A stretch of 64,000 bases of DNA, from contig NZ_FMUR01000010.1 of the NCBI RefSeq assembly GCF_900101605.1, positions 62,001 through 126,000 on the forward strand, written 5' to 3'. Below the pieces are notes generated by a model. It was not told the DNA's origin, did no database searches, and worked only from the letters and a program-made list of their open reading frames with translations. Source of the DNA: Butyrivibrio hungatei. Its GTDB lineage: Bacteria; Bacillota; Clostridia; Lachnospirales; Lachnospiraceae. The translations under genes were made by a program, and so were the position numbers. This document shows, piece by piece, positions 45,743 through 55,315 of this stretch (positions are counted from its first letter, which is position 1; each line of letters starts with the position of its first letter).

Positions 45743-46297
45743 ATGATCAACAAGGAAAAGATTGAGAAAGCTATTAAGCTTTTGCTTGAAGGTATTGGGG
45801 AAGATGCCACAAGACCGGGACTTATCGAGACTCCCGAAAGAGTGGCCAGAATGTATGAGGAGATACTTTCGGGGTATGATGACAGCGCCGAAAGACATCT
45901 TGAAAAGACTTTCCCTGTCACGGAAAGCGAAATGATCCTGGAGAAGGATATCCAATTTTATTCATTGTGTGAACATCATCTTCTTCCATTTTTTGGTAAG
46001 GCACATATCGCCTATATTCCGGTAGATGAAGTCGTTGGCATCAGTAAGCTTGCAAGGACGGTAGAGGTATTTGCAAGAAGGCTTCAGATTCAGGAACGGA
46101 TGACGGGACAGATTGCCGATGCCATCGCAAAAAATCTTAAGACCAAGGGCGTTATGGTACTTGTCGAAGCTGAGCATATGTGCGTCTCAATGCGCGGCAT
46201 AAAGAAAGGCGGAAGTAAAACCGTGACCATCGCGACAAGAGGCTGCTTTGAGAACGATCAGAATTTGAGAGAAACTTTTTTTAAACTAATCAGTTAA
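45743..46297 (+). CDS. folE: GTP cyclohydrolase I
   Basis: Start at the ATG at 45743 with GGGTGGAGAG upstream; 184 residues, normal for FolE. The zinc-binding SLCEHHLLPFFG and the catalytic region MCVSMRGIKKGG are present. It converts GTP to dihydroneopterin triphosphate, the first step of folate synthesis. folP starts 21 bases downstream and folB-folK after that, so the pathway genes form one operon. Dihydrofolate synthase and reductase genes are not in the window. Confidence 0.95.
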   Translation: MINKEKIEKAIKLLLEGIGEDATRPGLIETPERVARMYEEILSGYDDSAERHLEKTFPVTESEMILEKDIQFYSLCEHHLLPFFGKAHIAYIPVDEVVGISKLARTVEVFARRLQIQERMTGQIADAIAKNLKTKGVMVLVEAEHMCVSMRGIKKGGSKTVTIATRGCFENDQNLRETFFKLIS

Positions 46298-46318
46298 AAA
46301 TGAGGGCGGTGAGAAGAG

Positions 46319-47149
46319 ATGAAGATAGGGAAAAAATATTTTGATCTAGATTCGGACAGATCACTTATCATGGGAATTTTGAACGTTACACCCGACTCTT
46401 TTTCGGACGGAGGGAAATACTTAGATGTTGACAGTGCTCTCTTTCAGGCGGAAAAGATGATAAGAGACGGAGCAGACATAATTGATGTGGGAGGTGAATC
46501 GACACGCCCCGGCTATACGAAGATTTCATGTTGGGACGAGATAGCAAGAATTAATCCGGTTGTAAAGGCAATAAAAGAGAGATTTGATGTACCTGTTTCT
46601 GTTGATACGTATAAGTGGGAAGTTGCGGAAGCAGTGATCGAAAGCGGCGCAGATATGATCAATGACATATGGGGTCTTGATTATTACGAAGATAAAGAAC
46701 ACAAAATGGCGAAAGTAGTCGCAGCTGCGGAAATTCCGGTCTGTATAATGCACAATAAGGCAGACAGGATCATAAGCATGGACAGAATTTCTTTTGAGAG
46801 AGAAATTATTGAAGATATGAAAAAGAGGATAAAAATAGCCGAAGATAACGGTATTTATGATTGGAATATTATCCTCGATCCGGGAGTCGGATTTGCCAAG
46901 AACTTTGAGGAGAATATGTGGTGTATATCTCTTATAAGTCAGCTTAAAAAGCTTGGTTATCCCGTACTTCTTGGAATATCGAATAAGTCTCTCATAGGAA
47001 ACATCACAGGGCTTGAAGTGGATCAGAGAAAAGAGGGGACAATAGCACTTAACGTATTGGGAAGAGAATTTGGAGGCAAGATATTCAGAGTGCATGACGT
47101 TTTGGCGAACAAACGAGCACTTGTTGTTGCAGACAGTATCTGTGGATAA
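46319..47149 (+). CDS. folP: Dihydropteroate synthase
   Basis: A 276-residue TIM-barrel enzyme joining p-aminobenzoate to the pterin pyrophosphate; the target of sulfonamides. Signatures: MGILNVTPDSFSDGGKYLDV and IDVGGESTRPGYTKIS near the N-terminus, then IILDPGVGFAKNFEEN. GGTGAGAAGAG lies before the ATG. It is the second gene of the folate operon, 21 bases after folE and 20 bases before folBK. Confidence 0.95.
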   Translation: MKIGKKYFDLDSDRSLIMGILNVTPDSFSDGGKYLDVDSALFQAEKMIRDGADIIDVGGESTRPGYTKISCWDEIARINPVVKAIKERFDVPVSVDTYKWEVAEAVIESGADMINDIWGLDYYEDKEHKMAKVVAAAEIPVCIMHNKADRIISMDRISFEREIIEDMKKRIKIAEDNGIYDWNIILDPGVGFAKNFEENMWCISLISQLKKLGYPVLLGISNKSLIGNITGLEVDQRKEGTIALNVLGREFGGKIFRVHDVLANKRALVVADSICG

Positions 47150-47169
47150 TACGAACAGGAGGGGGAAAT

Positions 47170-48030
47170 ATGGATTGCATTAAGATTGTTGATCTCGAGA
47201 TTTTTGGAAATCACGGCCTTTTGAGAGAAGAAAACGCACTGGGACAGAAATTTCTTATTTCGGCGAATCTGTATTTGGATACGAGAAGAGCCGGAATCTG
47301 CGATGTAATGGAATTTTCTGTGGATTATAACGAAGTTTGTCATCTTATATATGATTATGTAAAAGGAAATACCTATAACTTAATAGAGACTGTAAGCGAA
47401 GAGCTTGCTGAGGAGATACTGTTAAGTTTTCCGCTTTTGGAAAAAGTTGATATAGAAGTAAAGAAACCATGGGCGCCTATAGGACTTCCGCTCAGCTATG
47501 TGTCGGTGAATATTTCAAGAGGCTGGCATACGGCATATCTGTCGGTTGGCTCCAACATGGGTGATAAAGAAAAGAATTTAAATGGAGCTATGGATGAGCT
47601 TTCAAAAGATATGCTGATAAGGATTGTCAAGAAGTCAAAACTGTGTGAGACCAAGCCTTACGGATATGAGGAGCAGGACGACTTTGTCAACGGTGCTATT
47701 GAGATAAAAACTCTTTATACGCCGGAAGAACTGCTGGATAAGATACATGATGTTGAAAAGATGTTTGGAAGAGTAAGAGATGTTCATTGGGGACCTCGAA
47801 CGCTTGATATCGATATAATCATGTACGACAGCCTTGTAATGAACAGCGAGAGACTGACGATTCCGCATGCTGATATGCATAACAGAAAATTTGTTTTAAA
47901 ACCGCTTGCTGAGATAAATGAACAGCTTGTTCATCCTGTATTTGGGAAGACGGTCGGGCAGATGCTTACAGAAGTGCAGGCAGAGCAGATAGTTAACTGC
48001 GATTCTTCTGCGCGTGAGCGTCTGGCATAG
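47170..48030 (+). CDS. folK: Bifunctional dihydroneopterin aldolase / HPPK (FolB-FolK fusion)
   Basis: A 286-residue fusion. Residues 1 to about 118 are dihydroneopterin aldolase (DLEIFGNHGLLREENALGQK, NLIETVSEELAEEI). From about 123 the pyrophosphokinase domain begins (HTAYLSVGSNMGDKEKNLNG) and carries RDVHWGPRTLDIDIIMYD with the metal-binding Asp pair. The two enzymes catalyse consecutive steps leading to the FolP substrate, and fusions are known in Firmicutes. It closes the folate operon and is followed by a 24-bp perfect hairpin. Confidence 0.95.
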   Translation: MDCIKIVDLEIFGNHGLLREENALGQKFLISANLYLDTRRAGICDVMEFSVDYNEVCHLIYDYVKGNTYNLIETVSEELAEEILLSFPLLEKVDIEVKKPWAPIGLPLSYVSVNISRGWHTAYLSVGSNMGDKEKNLNGAMDELSKDMLIRIVKKSKLCETKPYGYEEQDDFVNGAIEIKTLYTPEELLDKIHDVEKMFGRVRDVHWGPRTLDIDIIMYDSLVMNSERLTIPHADMHNRKFVLKPLAEINEQLVHPVFGKTVGQMLTEVQAEQIVNCDSSARERLA

Positions 48031-48381
48031 GAAATATTTAATAAACAAAACGCTTGAAGCGCCTGTAAGATTGTTCTTACAGGCGCTTCAAGCGTTTTGG
48101 GACGATCAGTGACCACTGATCCAATCCCAGATATCCATTAAATGTTTCATTGTGGTCTTATCTAGCCTCTTTCCTTTCCCCAAAGAATTTACTTTTTCCT
48201 AAATTTTAGATTATAATATTGTCGAAAAAATGAAAAGAATGAGTTAGTAAATGACACATTTTTTGTGTGAACGACATAAAACCAATGGTCAATAATTTTG
48301 GATATGCACGTTGTTAGGCTGTTTACGATATGATAATATTGTACCAATGAGCTTTCTCAAGTAAATTTGGGGGGTGGCAAT
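48031..48381 (+). other. Intergenic region with hairpins and putative promoter of the LytTR operon
   Basis: A 351-base region. It starts with the 24-bp perfect hairpin (48047-48098) and a second 8-bp hairpin GATCAGTG/CACTGATC (48104-48121). The rest is AT-rich, with GATAATAT-like -10 candidates near 48330. No small peptide gene that could encode a signalling peptide was recognised. Confidence 0.5.
48047..48098 (+). terminator. Exceptionally long perfect hairpin after folBK
   Basis: A 24-bp uninterrupted stem (48047-48070 with 48075-48098) closed by a TTGT loop, with four A before and four T within the end of the stem. It serves as terminator of the folate operon. Confidence 0.8.
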
Positions 48382-49098
48382 ATGGTGAATTTAAGTGTTG
48401 GTATATGCGACGACGATCCGAAATGTCATCGCAGGATCATGGAAATATGCGAAAAGCATTTTGCCGATAACGGTGGCGCCTGCGATTTTCATTCTTATTA
48501 CTCGGGCGAAGAAGTGATAAATGAGCACGACAATCACATCGATTTGCTTTTTCTTGACGTTGAGATGGAGGGGATCGACGGGCTTAAAGTTATGCATAAG
48601 GCTGAAGAGATGCCGAATATTCATAGCATTGTCTTTGTTTCCGCACATTCTGAAGCGGTTTGGGATTCTTTTGGTTATAAGACAAAGGGATTTCTTCCTA
48701 AACCTGTTGACGAAAAAAAGATATGCAGATATCTCGATCAGGCTTATGAGATTAAGAAAAATGATTCTTTTATAGATTTTCCAAATTACACTGGTTCAGT
48801 TTTTTATAAAAAGTCAGAAATTGTCTATGTTAAGTCAGACTCAAATTATGCGGTGTTATACCTCGGAAGCAACGAAAAGATAATTACATGCACTTTGAAA
48901 GAATGTGAAAAAAAACTTGGTGGAATACCTTTTTTAAGGGTTCACAGGTCATATATAGTAAATCTTGATCATATAAAGAATATTACCGGGGAAACAGTAT
49001 GCTTTAAGGATGGTTCTGCGATAAGGATAGGCAGGAGTTACAGAGAAAAAGTAAGAAAAGGATACAATGATTATCTGTTGGGTGAGCTGAAAAGATGA
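48382..49098 (+). CDS. LytTR-type response regulator
   Basis: Start at the ATG at 48382, preceded by GGGGGGTGG; 238 residues. The receiver domain has the acidic pocket ICDDDPKCH and the phosphoacceptor Asp in LLFLDVEMEGIDG. The C-terminal LytTR DNA-binding domain runs from about residue 135 (KSEIVYVKSDSNYAVLYL) to FLRVHRSYIVNLDHIKNITG. Such regulators control virulence, bacteriocin or quorum genes through direct-repeat sites. The kinase gene overlaps its stop by four bases. Confidence 0.92.
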   Translation: MVNLSVGICDDDPKCHRRIMEICEKHFADNGGACDFHSYYSGEEVINEHDNHIDLLFLDVEMEGIDGLKVMHKAEEMPNIHSIVFVSAHSEAVWDSFGYKTKGFLPKPVDEKKICRYLDQAYEIKKNDSFIDFPNYTGSVFYKKSEIVYVKSDSNYAVLYLGSNEKIITCTLKECEKKLGGIPFLRVHRSYIVNLDHIKNITGETVCFKDGSAIRIGRSYREKVRKGYNDYLLGELKR

Positions 49099-50399
49099 AT
49101 GAGAGCGTAAATGCAGTAGTTTATTGTGGATTGGATATGCTTAAATATTACTTTTGTTTGTTGTATGTATTTGATATACGTGTGACATGCAGAAAGTGTT
49201 TTGTTTTTGCGCTGTTTATATTTACATCTTTGACAAGCGGATTATGCTACATGTTGACTGCAGATGCGGATATTTGCTTTTTTATCCCCAATTTGGGTAT
49301 ACTGCTGATCGCCTTTATGCTCCGAAAAGGAACAAGACTTAAGGGATTATTGTATGTTGTTCTTTCATGGCTGATAATGGACACGATTACGGAACTTATC
49401 AGGATGCTCGCGGTTATGGCAGGTTTTGGACATATCTTTTTGTCCGACAGAATGGCATGGAAAACGATGAGCGCCAAGATCTGCACGATCTTAGTTATTT
49501 TTGTTTATAACGGCGTGGTAAATTATCTGATCAGAAAGAAGGTAAGCTACACGATTCACTTTTCTCAGTGGGTTGTGATTCTTGTTTGCTTTTTGGGACT
49601 TACGCTGATCGTTCCTCCGCTTGAGAGAATGAGTGAAGGAGAGATACTTTCATCCGGAGAGTATATGAATATGTGCGTTTCTCTGATGCTTGTTCTGTTA
49701 CTTTTCATCGGAGTAATGCTATGGCAGAGCTACATTATGAAGAAAAATCTCAGAATGAGAGAACGTGAGATAAGATATCGCTGCGTTGTTAAGAGCCAGG
49801 CGGCTTATTTTGAAGCTCTTTTAAAAGATTATGATGAGATAAGAAAATTCAGGCACGATCTGAAGGCTCATGTGATGGCGATTACAGAACTTGCCTCGGA
49901 ATGTAAGAATGAAAAGATCCTTGATTATCTGAGTTCCGTAGATTGCAAACTTGCACATACAAGAGTTAACAGCTATACGGGAAACAGGGCGGTAGATGCA
50001 GTCATAAATGAGCTTGTAAAAAACATGGAAGAATCTAAGATCAGATTCGAATATGAGGGCATATTACGAGAAAGAGACGATGTTCAGGATTTTGATTTCT
50101 GCACGATTTTTTACAACGTTCTTCAGAATGCCATAGAGGCATCCAAAGCCTTGGAAGAGGGGCTTAGAGAGGTCAGTGTTGAGGTTAAGAATGTCGGCGA
50201 TAAGTCGGGCATTCTCATAAGCAACAACACACTTCTTGATAAAATCCCGACTGAAAAGGAAAGACGTTTTACTACTAAAAAAGATAAGAATAATCATGGA
50301 TTCGGCATCCAGAATATCAAGGATGTCGTCCAAAAACATAACGGAATCTATGAAGCACGTATCGCTGACTCACGTTATATAGTGACAATCGTGATATAA
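49095..50399 (+). CDS. AgrC-like sensor histidine kinase (GHKL ATPase)
   Basis: A 434-residue protein overlapping the regulator gene by four bases (ATGA). About six membrane helices occupy residues 1-205. A short coiled linker then leads to the H-box FRHDLKAHVMAITELAS and a GHKL ATPase domain (FYNVLQNAIEASKALEEG and KNNHGFGIQNIKDVVQKHNG). The architecture is that of peptide-sensing AgrC/BlpH kinases. The signal is unknown: no agrB/agrD-like genes are adjacent. Confidence 0.9.
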   Translation: MNESVNAVVYCGLDMLKYYFCLLYVFDIRVTCRKCFVFALFIFTSLTSGLCYMLTADADICFFIPNLGILLIAFMLRKGTRLKGLLYVVLSWLIMDTITELIRMLAVMAGFGHIFLSDRMAWKTMSAKICTILVIFVYNGVVNYLIRKKVSYTIHFSQWVVILVCFLGLTLIVPPLERMSEGEILSSGEYMNMCVSLMLVLLLFIGVMLWQSYIMKKNLRMREREIRYRCVVKSQAAYFEALLKDYDEIRKFRHDLKAHVMAITELASECKNEKILDYLSSVDCKLAHTRVNSYTGNRAVDAVINELVKNMEESKIRFEYEGILRERDDVQDFDFCTIFYNVLQNAIEASKALEEGLREVSVEVKNVGDKSGILISNNTLLDKIPTEKERRFTTKKDKNNHGFGIQNIKDVVQKHNGIYEARIADSRYIVTIVI

Positions 50400-50474
50400 G
50401 TTCTTTTACTGTGATATAATATACATACACGTCGCATAAACATAGCGTGAAATCAGTGACCGAAAGAGGTATAT

Positions 50475-51275
50475 ATGATAAAGAGTCTAAGCAACGAACG
50501 TGTACGTAAGGTTGTAAGCTATATACAAAAAAGTAAGGCCAGAAAAGAAAGCAACGTATTTGTTATAGAAGGTATGAAGATGCTTAGGGAAGCGCCTGTT
50601 CTTCAGGTCAGAGAGGCGTACGTGACAGAGAAATTTCTGGACGGTGCTTCGGAGGAAGACAAAGAGATCCTTTGGAGATACGGGGCTGAAACGGTGACGG
50701 ACGAAGTTATGAAGAAAATGGCGGATACTCGCACACCGCAAGGGGTTTTGGCGGTTGTGAGCATGTATCAATACTCGGAGGAAGAGGTACTGGATGGGTA
50801 TAAAGAGATGGGGATAGAGAAACCTCTTTTACTCATACTTGAGAATATTCAGGATCCCGGAAATCTGGGAACCATGTTGAGATCGTCGGAGGGCGCGGGT
50901 GTAACGGGGGTTATACTGAGTAAGGGCTCTGCCGACGTTTATAATCCCAAGGTAATTCGCTCAACCATGGGATCTATATTCAGAATGCCATTTATGTATG
51001 TGGATAACCTTCCCGCTTTTGTGGAAAAACTTTCGGAAAGAGGGATAAAGACATACGCTGCACATCTTAAGGGAAAAAGAAATTACGACAAATTTGATTA
51101 TACGAAGCCAACTGCTTTTCTCATTGGAAATGAAGGTAACGGATTGTCCAAAGAGACGGCTGATGCGGCATCGGAATATGTGATGATACCGATGAAAGGG
51201 CAGGTTGAATCAATGAATGCTGCGACTTCAGCGGCTATACTTACATTTGAAGCATCCAGACAGAGGAGGAAATAA
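50475..51275 (+). CDS. TrmH/SpoU-family RNA 2'-O-methyltransferase
   Basis: A 266-residue protein. An N-terminal substrate-binding domain (SYIQKSKARKESNVFVIEGM) precedes the SPOUT knot with motif 1 NIQDPGNLGTMLRSSEGAG, motif 2 FLIGNEGNGLSKET and motif 3 IPMKGQVESMNAATSAAIL. It methylates a ribose in rRNA or tRNA with SAM. AAAGAGG precedes the ATG. proC starts six bases after its stop, so the two are probably co-transcribed. Confidence 0.92.
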   Translation: MIKSLSNERVRKVVSYIQKSKARKESNVFVIEGMKMLREAPVLQVREAYVTEKFLDGASEEDKEILWRYGAETVTDEVMKKMADTRTPQGVLAVVSMYQYSEEEVLDGYKEMGIEKPLLLILENIQDPGNLGTMLRSSEGAGVTGVILSKGSADVYNPKVIRSTMGSIFRMPFMYVDNLPAFVEKLSERGIKTYAAHLKGKRNYDKFDYTKPTAFLIGNEGNGLSKETADAASEYVMIPMKGQVESMNAATSAAILTFEASRQRRK

Positions 51276-51280
51276 AGAAA

Positions 51281-52075
51281 ATGAAATTAGGATTTATCGG
51301 ACTTGGAAACATGGCAAAGGCGATGATCGGCGGAATTATTGCCAAAGGACTTATGGGACCGGATGATATCATAGGAACTGCGGCTACCGAAGAGACATGC
51401 GCTAAAGTTGCCAAAAAATACGGAATTCAGACACTCAGCTCAAATGCTGCCGTGGCAAAGGAGGCTGACATCATAATTCTTGCCGTTAAGCCTCAGTATT
51501 TAAAGGTTGTTATCGCAGATATCATGGACAATGTCGATGACAGCAAGGTAATCGTAAGCATTGCCGCCGGAAAGACAATAAATTGGCTTCAGAATGAATT
51601 TGAGAAGCAGGTTAAGATCGTAAGAGTAATGCCAAACACACCGGCTCTTGTACTTGAGGGATGTTCGGCGGTCTGCAGAAACGATCTTGTGGATGACGAC
51701 AATTATAAGTTTGTAAAAGAGCTTCTCGGAAGCTTTGGAAAAGCCTACACGGTTCCTGAATCTCTCATGGATGTCGTTGTCGGAGTAAGCGGTTCATCAC
51801 CTGCTTACGTATTTATGTTTATCGAAGCTATGGCAGATGCGGCTGTAGAGGGCGGAATGCCGAGAAAACAGGCATATGAGTTCGCTGCTCAGTCGGTTCT
51901 TGGAAGTGCCAAGATGGTACTTGAGACAGGAAAGCATCCAGGTGAATTGAAAGACATGGTATGCTCACCTGCGGGAACGACGATCGATGCAGTTCACGTT
52001 CTTGAAGAAAACGGATTCAGAGGTACTGTCATGAACGCGGTAACCGCGTGCATAGAAAAGAGCAGAAGCCTTTGA
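51281..52075 (+). CDS. proC: Pyrroline-5-carboxylate reductase
   Basis: A 264-residue enzyme, with the Rossmann motif GFIGLGNMAKAMIGG at residues 4-18, VRVMPNTPALVLEG, and the C-terminal signature HPGELKDMVCSPAGTTIDAV. It makes proline from pyrroline-5-carboxylate with NAD(P)H. AGAGGAGG precedes the ATG. It follows the methyltransferase by six bases, and a new consensus promoter follows it. Confidence 0.96.
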   Translation: MKLGFIGLGNMAKAMIGGIIAKGLMGPDDIIGTAATEETCAKVAKKYGIQTLSSNAAVAKEADIIILAVKPQYLKVVIADIMDNVDDSKVIVSIAAGKTINWLQNEFEKQVKIVRVMPNTPALVLEGCSAVCRNDLVDDDNYKFVKELLGSFGKAYTVPESLMDVVVGVSGSSPAYVFMFIEAMADAAVEGGMPRKQAYEFAAQSVLGSAKMVLETGKHPGELKDMVCSPAGTTIDAVHVLEENGFRGTVMNAVTACIEKSRSL

Positions 52076-52111
52076 AATATCTGCATTTACAGACATGATA
52101 AAGTATAAAAT

Positions 52112-52140
52112 TTGACAAAAAAAGATATATTTGCTAATAT
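52112..52140 (+). promoter_or_regulatory. SigA-type promoter of the SleB-like hydrolase gene
   Basis: TTGACA (52112-52117), a 17-base spacer and TAATAT (52135-52140), about 85 bases before the start codon. Confidence 0.7.
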
Positions 52141-52224
52141 CTCTACTACAGTGTTTTGCTAACGTTAACAAGTCGAAACATAAATGTAATATTATTTAGT
52201 AGGAATTTATAGGAAGCAAACGGA

Positions 52225-53385
52225 ATGAATAGAGTTATGAAGTTATTCTTGGAGGTTTCGAAGCAGCTATTTACATGGGCTTTGATCATTGTACTTTTTA
52301 TATCTCAGGGAATAACAGCAGAGGCTAAGAGAAGTTCGTACAGAGCTAAACCTTGTGCGGATCTCTCAGCAGGAATATCAGATATTGTCAGTCCGGTAAC
52401 GCCTCTTGGTGTTGACAAAACTTCAACGGAAGCAAGGGTACTTGGAAATAGCAGCAAATCCTCCGAAGCAATGAGCGCGTCGTCTTCAAGCTCAAGCAGT
52501 GAAGAAAGCAAGCTTGTAATGTCTAAAGGAGCAGAAGCTATGTATATTCTGGCATCGCCTGACAGCATGTCGGAAGAAGATGGCAACAAAGTTGGTGTTC
52601 TTTACAAGGACTGTGGCGGCAAAATCTTAGAAAGAAAAGACGGCTGGACCAAGCTTAGTTCAGGTGATGTGATCGGATGGGCCAAAGATGATAATCTTTT
52701 GTTCGACGATGACGCACAGAAGCTTGCATCCGAAGTCGGAAAGCAGATCGTAACCAATCATAGCAGTGCGCTTAAAGTAAGAGCAGATGATTCAGATGAT
52801 GCCAAAGTTATCGGCGTTCTTGGTGAAAAGTCTTTCGTGGACATGATCGAGGACCTGGGCAACGGATGGATAGCTGTGGATTACAACGATCATAAAGGAT
52901 TTGTTCAGTCTGAGTATGTGAGTACAGACTTTAAGATTGACCAGGGTAAGTCGATGGCAGCGATCAAGATGCGCGAAGTCGACAAGAAGGGCAGGCAGGC
53001 AGCCAAGGAGCCGTCTCTTCGAGAGAACAGAGGCGCTGTGGATGCAAGTGCTGATGAGCTTAAACTTCTTGCCGCACTTATCCAGTGTGAGGCCGGTAAC
53101 CAGCCATATGACGGCAGAGTTGCGGTCGGAGCAGTCGTTATGAACAGAGTTAAGAGCGGAGCCTATCCTAACAGCATCTATAATGTTATTTATGCTTCAG
53201 GACAGTTCACACCGGCACTTAACGGAACGGTTGCAAAGGTTTACGACAGCGATAAAATTTATGATATGAATTATCAGGCTGCCCAGGCAGCGCTTAACGG
53301 TGAAACAACAGTCGGATCGGCACTTCACTTTAGAAGAGTCAACGGCCGTGAGGGAATTATCATCGGAGAGCACGTATTTTGGTGA
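52225..53385 (+). CDS. Secreted SleB-like cell-wall hydrolase with SH3 domains
   Basis: A 386-residue protein with a signal or anchor segment (LFTWALIIVLFISQGITAEA), a Ser-rich linker (about 75-95), and two bacterial SH3-like domains (about 100-150 and 170-235, the second with SALKVRADDSDDAKVIGVLG). The C-terminal hydrolase_2 domain (about 268-386) carries LAALIQCEAGNQPYDGRVAV with the presumed catalytic Glu. Family members cleave peptidoglycan, in spores or vegetative walls. A consensus promoter precedes it and a hairpin follows. Confidence 0.9.
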   Translation: MNRVMKLFLEVSKQLFTWALIIVLFISQGITAEAKRSSYRAKPCADLSAGISDIVSPVTPLGVDKTSTEARVLGNSSKSSEAMSASSSSSSSEESKLVMSKGAEAMYILASPDSMSEEDGNKVGVLYKDCGGKILERKDGWTKLSSGDVIGWAKDDNLLFDDDAQKLASEVGKQIVTNHSSALKVRADDSDDAKVIGVLGEKSFVDMIEDLGNGWIAVDYNDHKGFVQSEYVSTDFKIDQGKSMAAIKMREVDKKGRQAAKEPSLRENRGAVDASADELKLLAALIQCEAGNQPYDGRVAVGAVVMNRVKSGAYPNSIYNVIYASGQFTPALNGTVAKVYDSDKIYDMNYQAAQAALNGETTVGSALHFRRVNGREGIIIGEHVFW

Positions 53386-53393
53386 TATTATGA

Positions 53394-53422
53394 GGGATTG
53401 CAGAAATGCAGTCCCTTATTTA
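53394..53422 (+). terminator. Short hairpin after the SleB-like gene
   Basis: GGGATTGCA (53394-53402) pairs with TGCAGTCCC (53407-53415) with one wobble, then TTATTT. Probable weak terminator. Confidence 0.6.
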
Positions 53423-53483
53423 CAATATAAAGGCAGAGTGCAATAATAGTGCATACATATATTACCGAACGGAGGAGCATTAC

Positions 53484-54476
53484 ATGAACTTAAAAGGACG
53501 CGATTTTTTGAAACTTCTTGATTATTCTGCAGAGGAGATTGAATATCTTATAGATCTTGCAGCAGAGCTTAAGAGAAAGAAAAAAGAGGGTATTCTCCAC
53601 GATGAACTCAGAGGAAAGAATATTGCTCTTGTTTTTGAGAAGACAAGTACGCGTACCAGATGCTCTTTTGAAGTTGCAGCTTCGGATCTTGGAATGGGAT
53701 CGACTTTCCTCAATCCGACAGACTCTCAGATTGGAAAAAAAGAGAGTATCGCCGATACTGCACGAGTTCTTGCAGGTATGTTCGATGGAATTGAGTACAG
53801 GGGCTTTGATCAGGAGATTGTTGAAACTCTTGCAAAGTACAGTAAAATTCCCGTATGGAACGGACTTACAAATGAATTCCATCCCACACAGATGCTTGCA
53901 GATATGCTTACTATTAAGGAACATTTTGGCAAACTTAAGGGACTTCACCTTGCATACATGGGTGATGCCAGATATAACACAGGTAACTCACTTATGGTCG
54001 TATGTGCTAAGCTCGGCCTTGATTTTACCGTTGTATCAAATAAAAAATATTTCCCTTCAGAGGAACTTGTAAACACATGTAAAGAAATTGCCGCACAGTC
54101 AGGCTCTTCTATAAACTTCAGCGAAGATCCGATAGAAGGAACAAAGGGTGCAGATATTGTTTATACAGATATATGGGTTTCCATGGGTGAGCCCGACAGT
54201 ATCTGGGAGGAGAGGATAAAAGACCTTCATCCTTATCAGGTAACTATGGATATCATGAAGAATGCGGGAGAAAATAGCGTATTCATGCACTGTCTTCCTT
54301 CATTCCACGATCTCAATACAGTGATCGGAAAAGAGATCAAGGAGAAATTCGGCCTTGATGAGATGGAAGTTACGGACGAAGTGTTTGAGTCAGAAAGGTC
54401 TATAGTGTTCGATGAGGCTGAGAACCGCATGCACACTATAAAGGCTGTGATGTTGGCAACAATAAAAGGAAATTGA
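53484..54476 (+). CDS. argF: Ornithine carbamoyltransferase
   Basis: Start at the ATG at 53484 with CGGAGGAG upstream; 330 residues. The carbamoyl-phosphate loop STRTR is at 55-59, [10 protein letters not shown] follows, and HCLPSF is the ornithine/catalytic Cys region. It condenses carbamoyl phosphate with ornithine to citrulline in arginine synthesis; some family members run catabolically. It overlaps or abuts birA (2-base gap to the birA ATG). No other arg gene is adjacent. Confidence 0.94.
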   Translation: MNLKGRDFLKLLDYSAEEIEYLIDLAAELKRKKKEGILHDELRGKNIALVFEKTSTRTRCSFEVAASDLGMGSTFLNPTDSQIGKKESIADTARVLAGMFDGIEYRGFDQEIVETLAKYSKIPVWNGLTNEFHPTQMLADMLTIKEHFGKLKGLHLAYMGDARYNTGNSLMVVCAKLGLDFTVVSNKKYFPSEELVNTCKEIAAQSGSSINFSEDPIEGTKGADIVYTDIWVSMGEPDSIWEERIKDLHPYQVTMDIMKNAGENSVFMHCLPSFHDLNTVIGKEIKEKFGLDEMEVTDEVFESERSIVFDEAENRMHTIKAVMLATIKGN

Positions 54477-54478
54477 TA

Positions 54479-55297
54479 ATGCTAAATGCAGAAAATATAA
54501 GGGGGCAGCTCGGTACCAAGTGGGCTGCCCGTAACCTTATCTTTAAGGAAGTAACGGAATCTACAAATGACGATGCAAAAGTGCTCGGAGAAGAGGGCGC
54601 ACCACACGGAACTCTCGTTGTTGCGGATGTTCAGACAAGCGGGAGAGGATCGCGCGGAAGGAGCTGGGAAACTCCGGGTGGCAGCAATATTGCAATGAGT
54701 CTTCTTATCAGACCTACTGCAACACCTGACAAAGTATCGGTTCTTACGCTCATTATGGGCCTTTCTATTGCTCAGGGTGTTGAGGACCTTTTTGCCATGA
54801 ACGAAGATATTGCAGATTTTCCGCAGATCAAATGGCCGAATGACGTAGTTATCGCGGGTAAAAAAATCTGTGGAATACTTACGGAACTTCATATGAATAA
54901 CGACAATACCATAAATAACGTGGTCATAGGAGTTGGAATTAACGCCAATATGACTTCTTTTCCGGAGGAGATAGAAAAGATTGCAGGCTCTATCTATACC
55001 CAGACGGGATTTAAAGTTGACAGGGCAAGCGTTGTCGCCGCATGTATGAAGCGATTTGAAGAAAACTATGAGAAATATGAGAGGACCTATGATCTGTCTC
55101 TTTTAAAAGAAGAATATGAGGAGAGACTCATAAACAGAGACAGGACGGTCAAAATTTTAGATCCCGCCGGAGAGTATGAGGCGGTTGCCTTGGGAATCGG
55201 AAACGACGGGGCACTGAAGGTCAGAGTTTCTGACGGAAGTATTGTTGATATAAACGCGGGCGAAGTATCCGTGCGTGGATTGTACGGATATGTGTGA
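54479..55297 (+). CDS. birA: Biotin--[acetyl-CoA-carboxylase] ligase, monofunctional
   Basis: Start at the ATG at 54479, with AAAAGGA upstream; 272 residues. The biotin-binding TSGRGSRGRSWETPGGSN lies near residues 55-75, with KWPNDVVIAGKKICGIL (catalytic Lys) further on. No N-terminal winged helix is present, so it should ligate biotin but not repress genes. It begins two bases after argF, and coaX follows after 18 bases, giving an argF-birA-coaX transcript. Confidence 0.93.
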   Translation: MLNAENIRGQLGTKWAARNLIFKEVTESTNDDAKVLGEEGAPHGTLVVADVQTSGRGSRGRSWETPGGSNIAMSLLIRPTATPDKVSVLTLIMGLSIAQGVEDLFAMNEDIADFPQIKWPNDVVIAGKKICGILTELHMNNDNTINNVVIGVGINANMTSFPEEIEKIAGSIYTQTGFKVDRASVVAACMKRFEENYEKYERTYDLSLLKEEYEERLINRDRTVKILDPAGEYEAVALGIGNDGALKVRVSDGSIVDINAGEVSVRGLYGYV

Positions 55298-55315
55298 TTG
55301 TGAACGGAGGATAAT

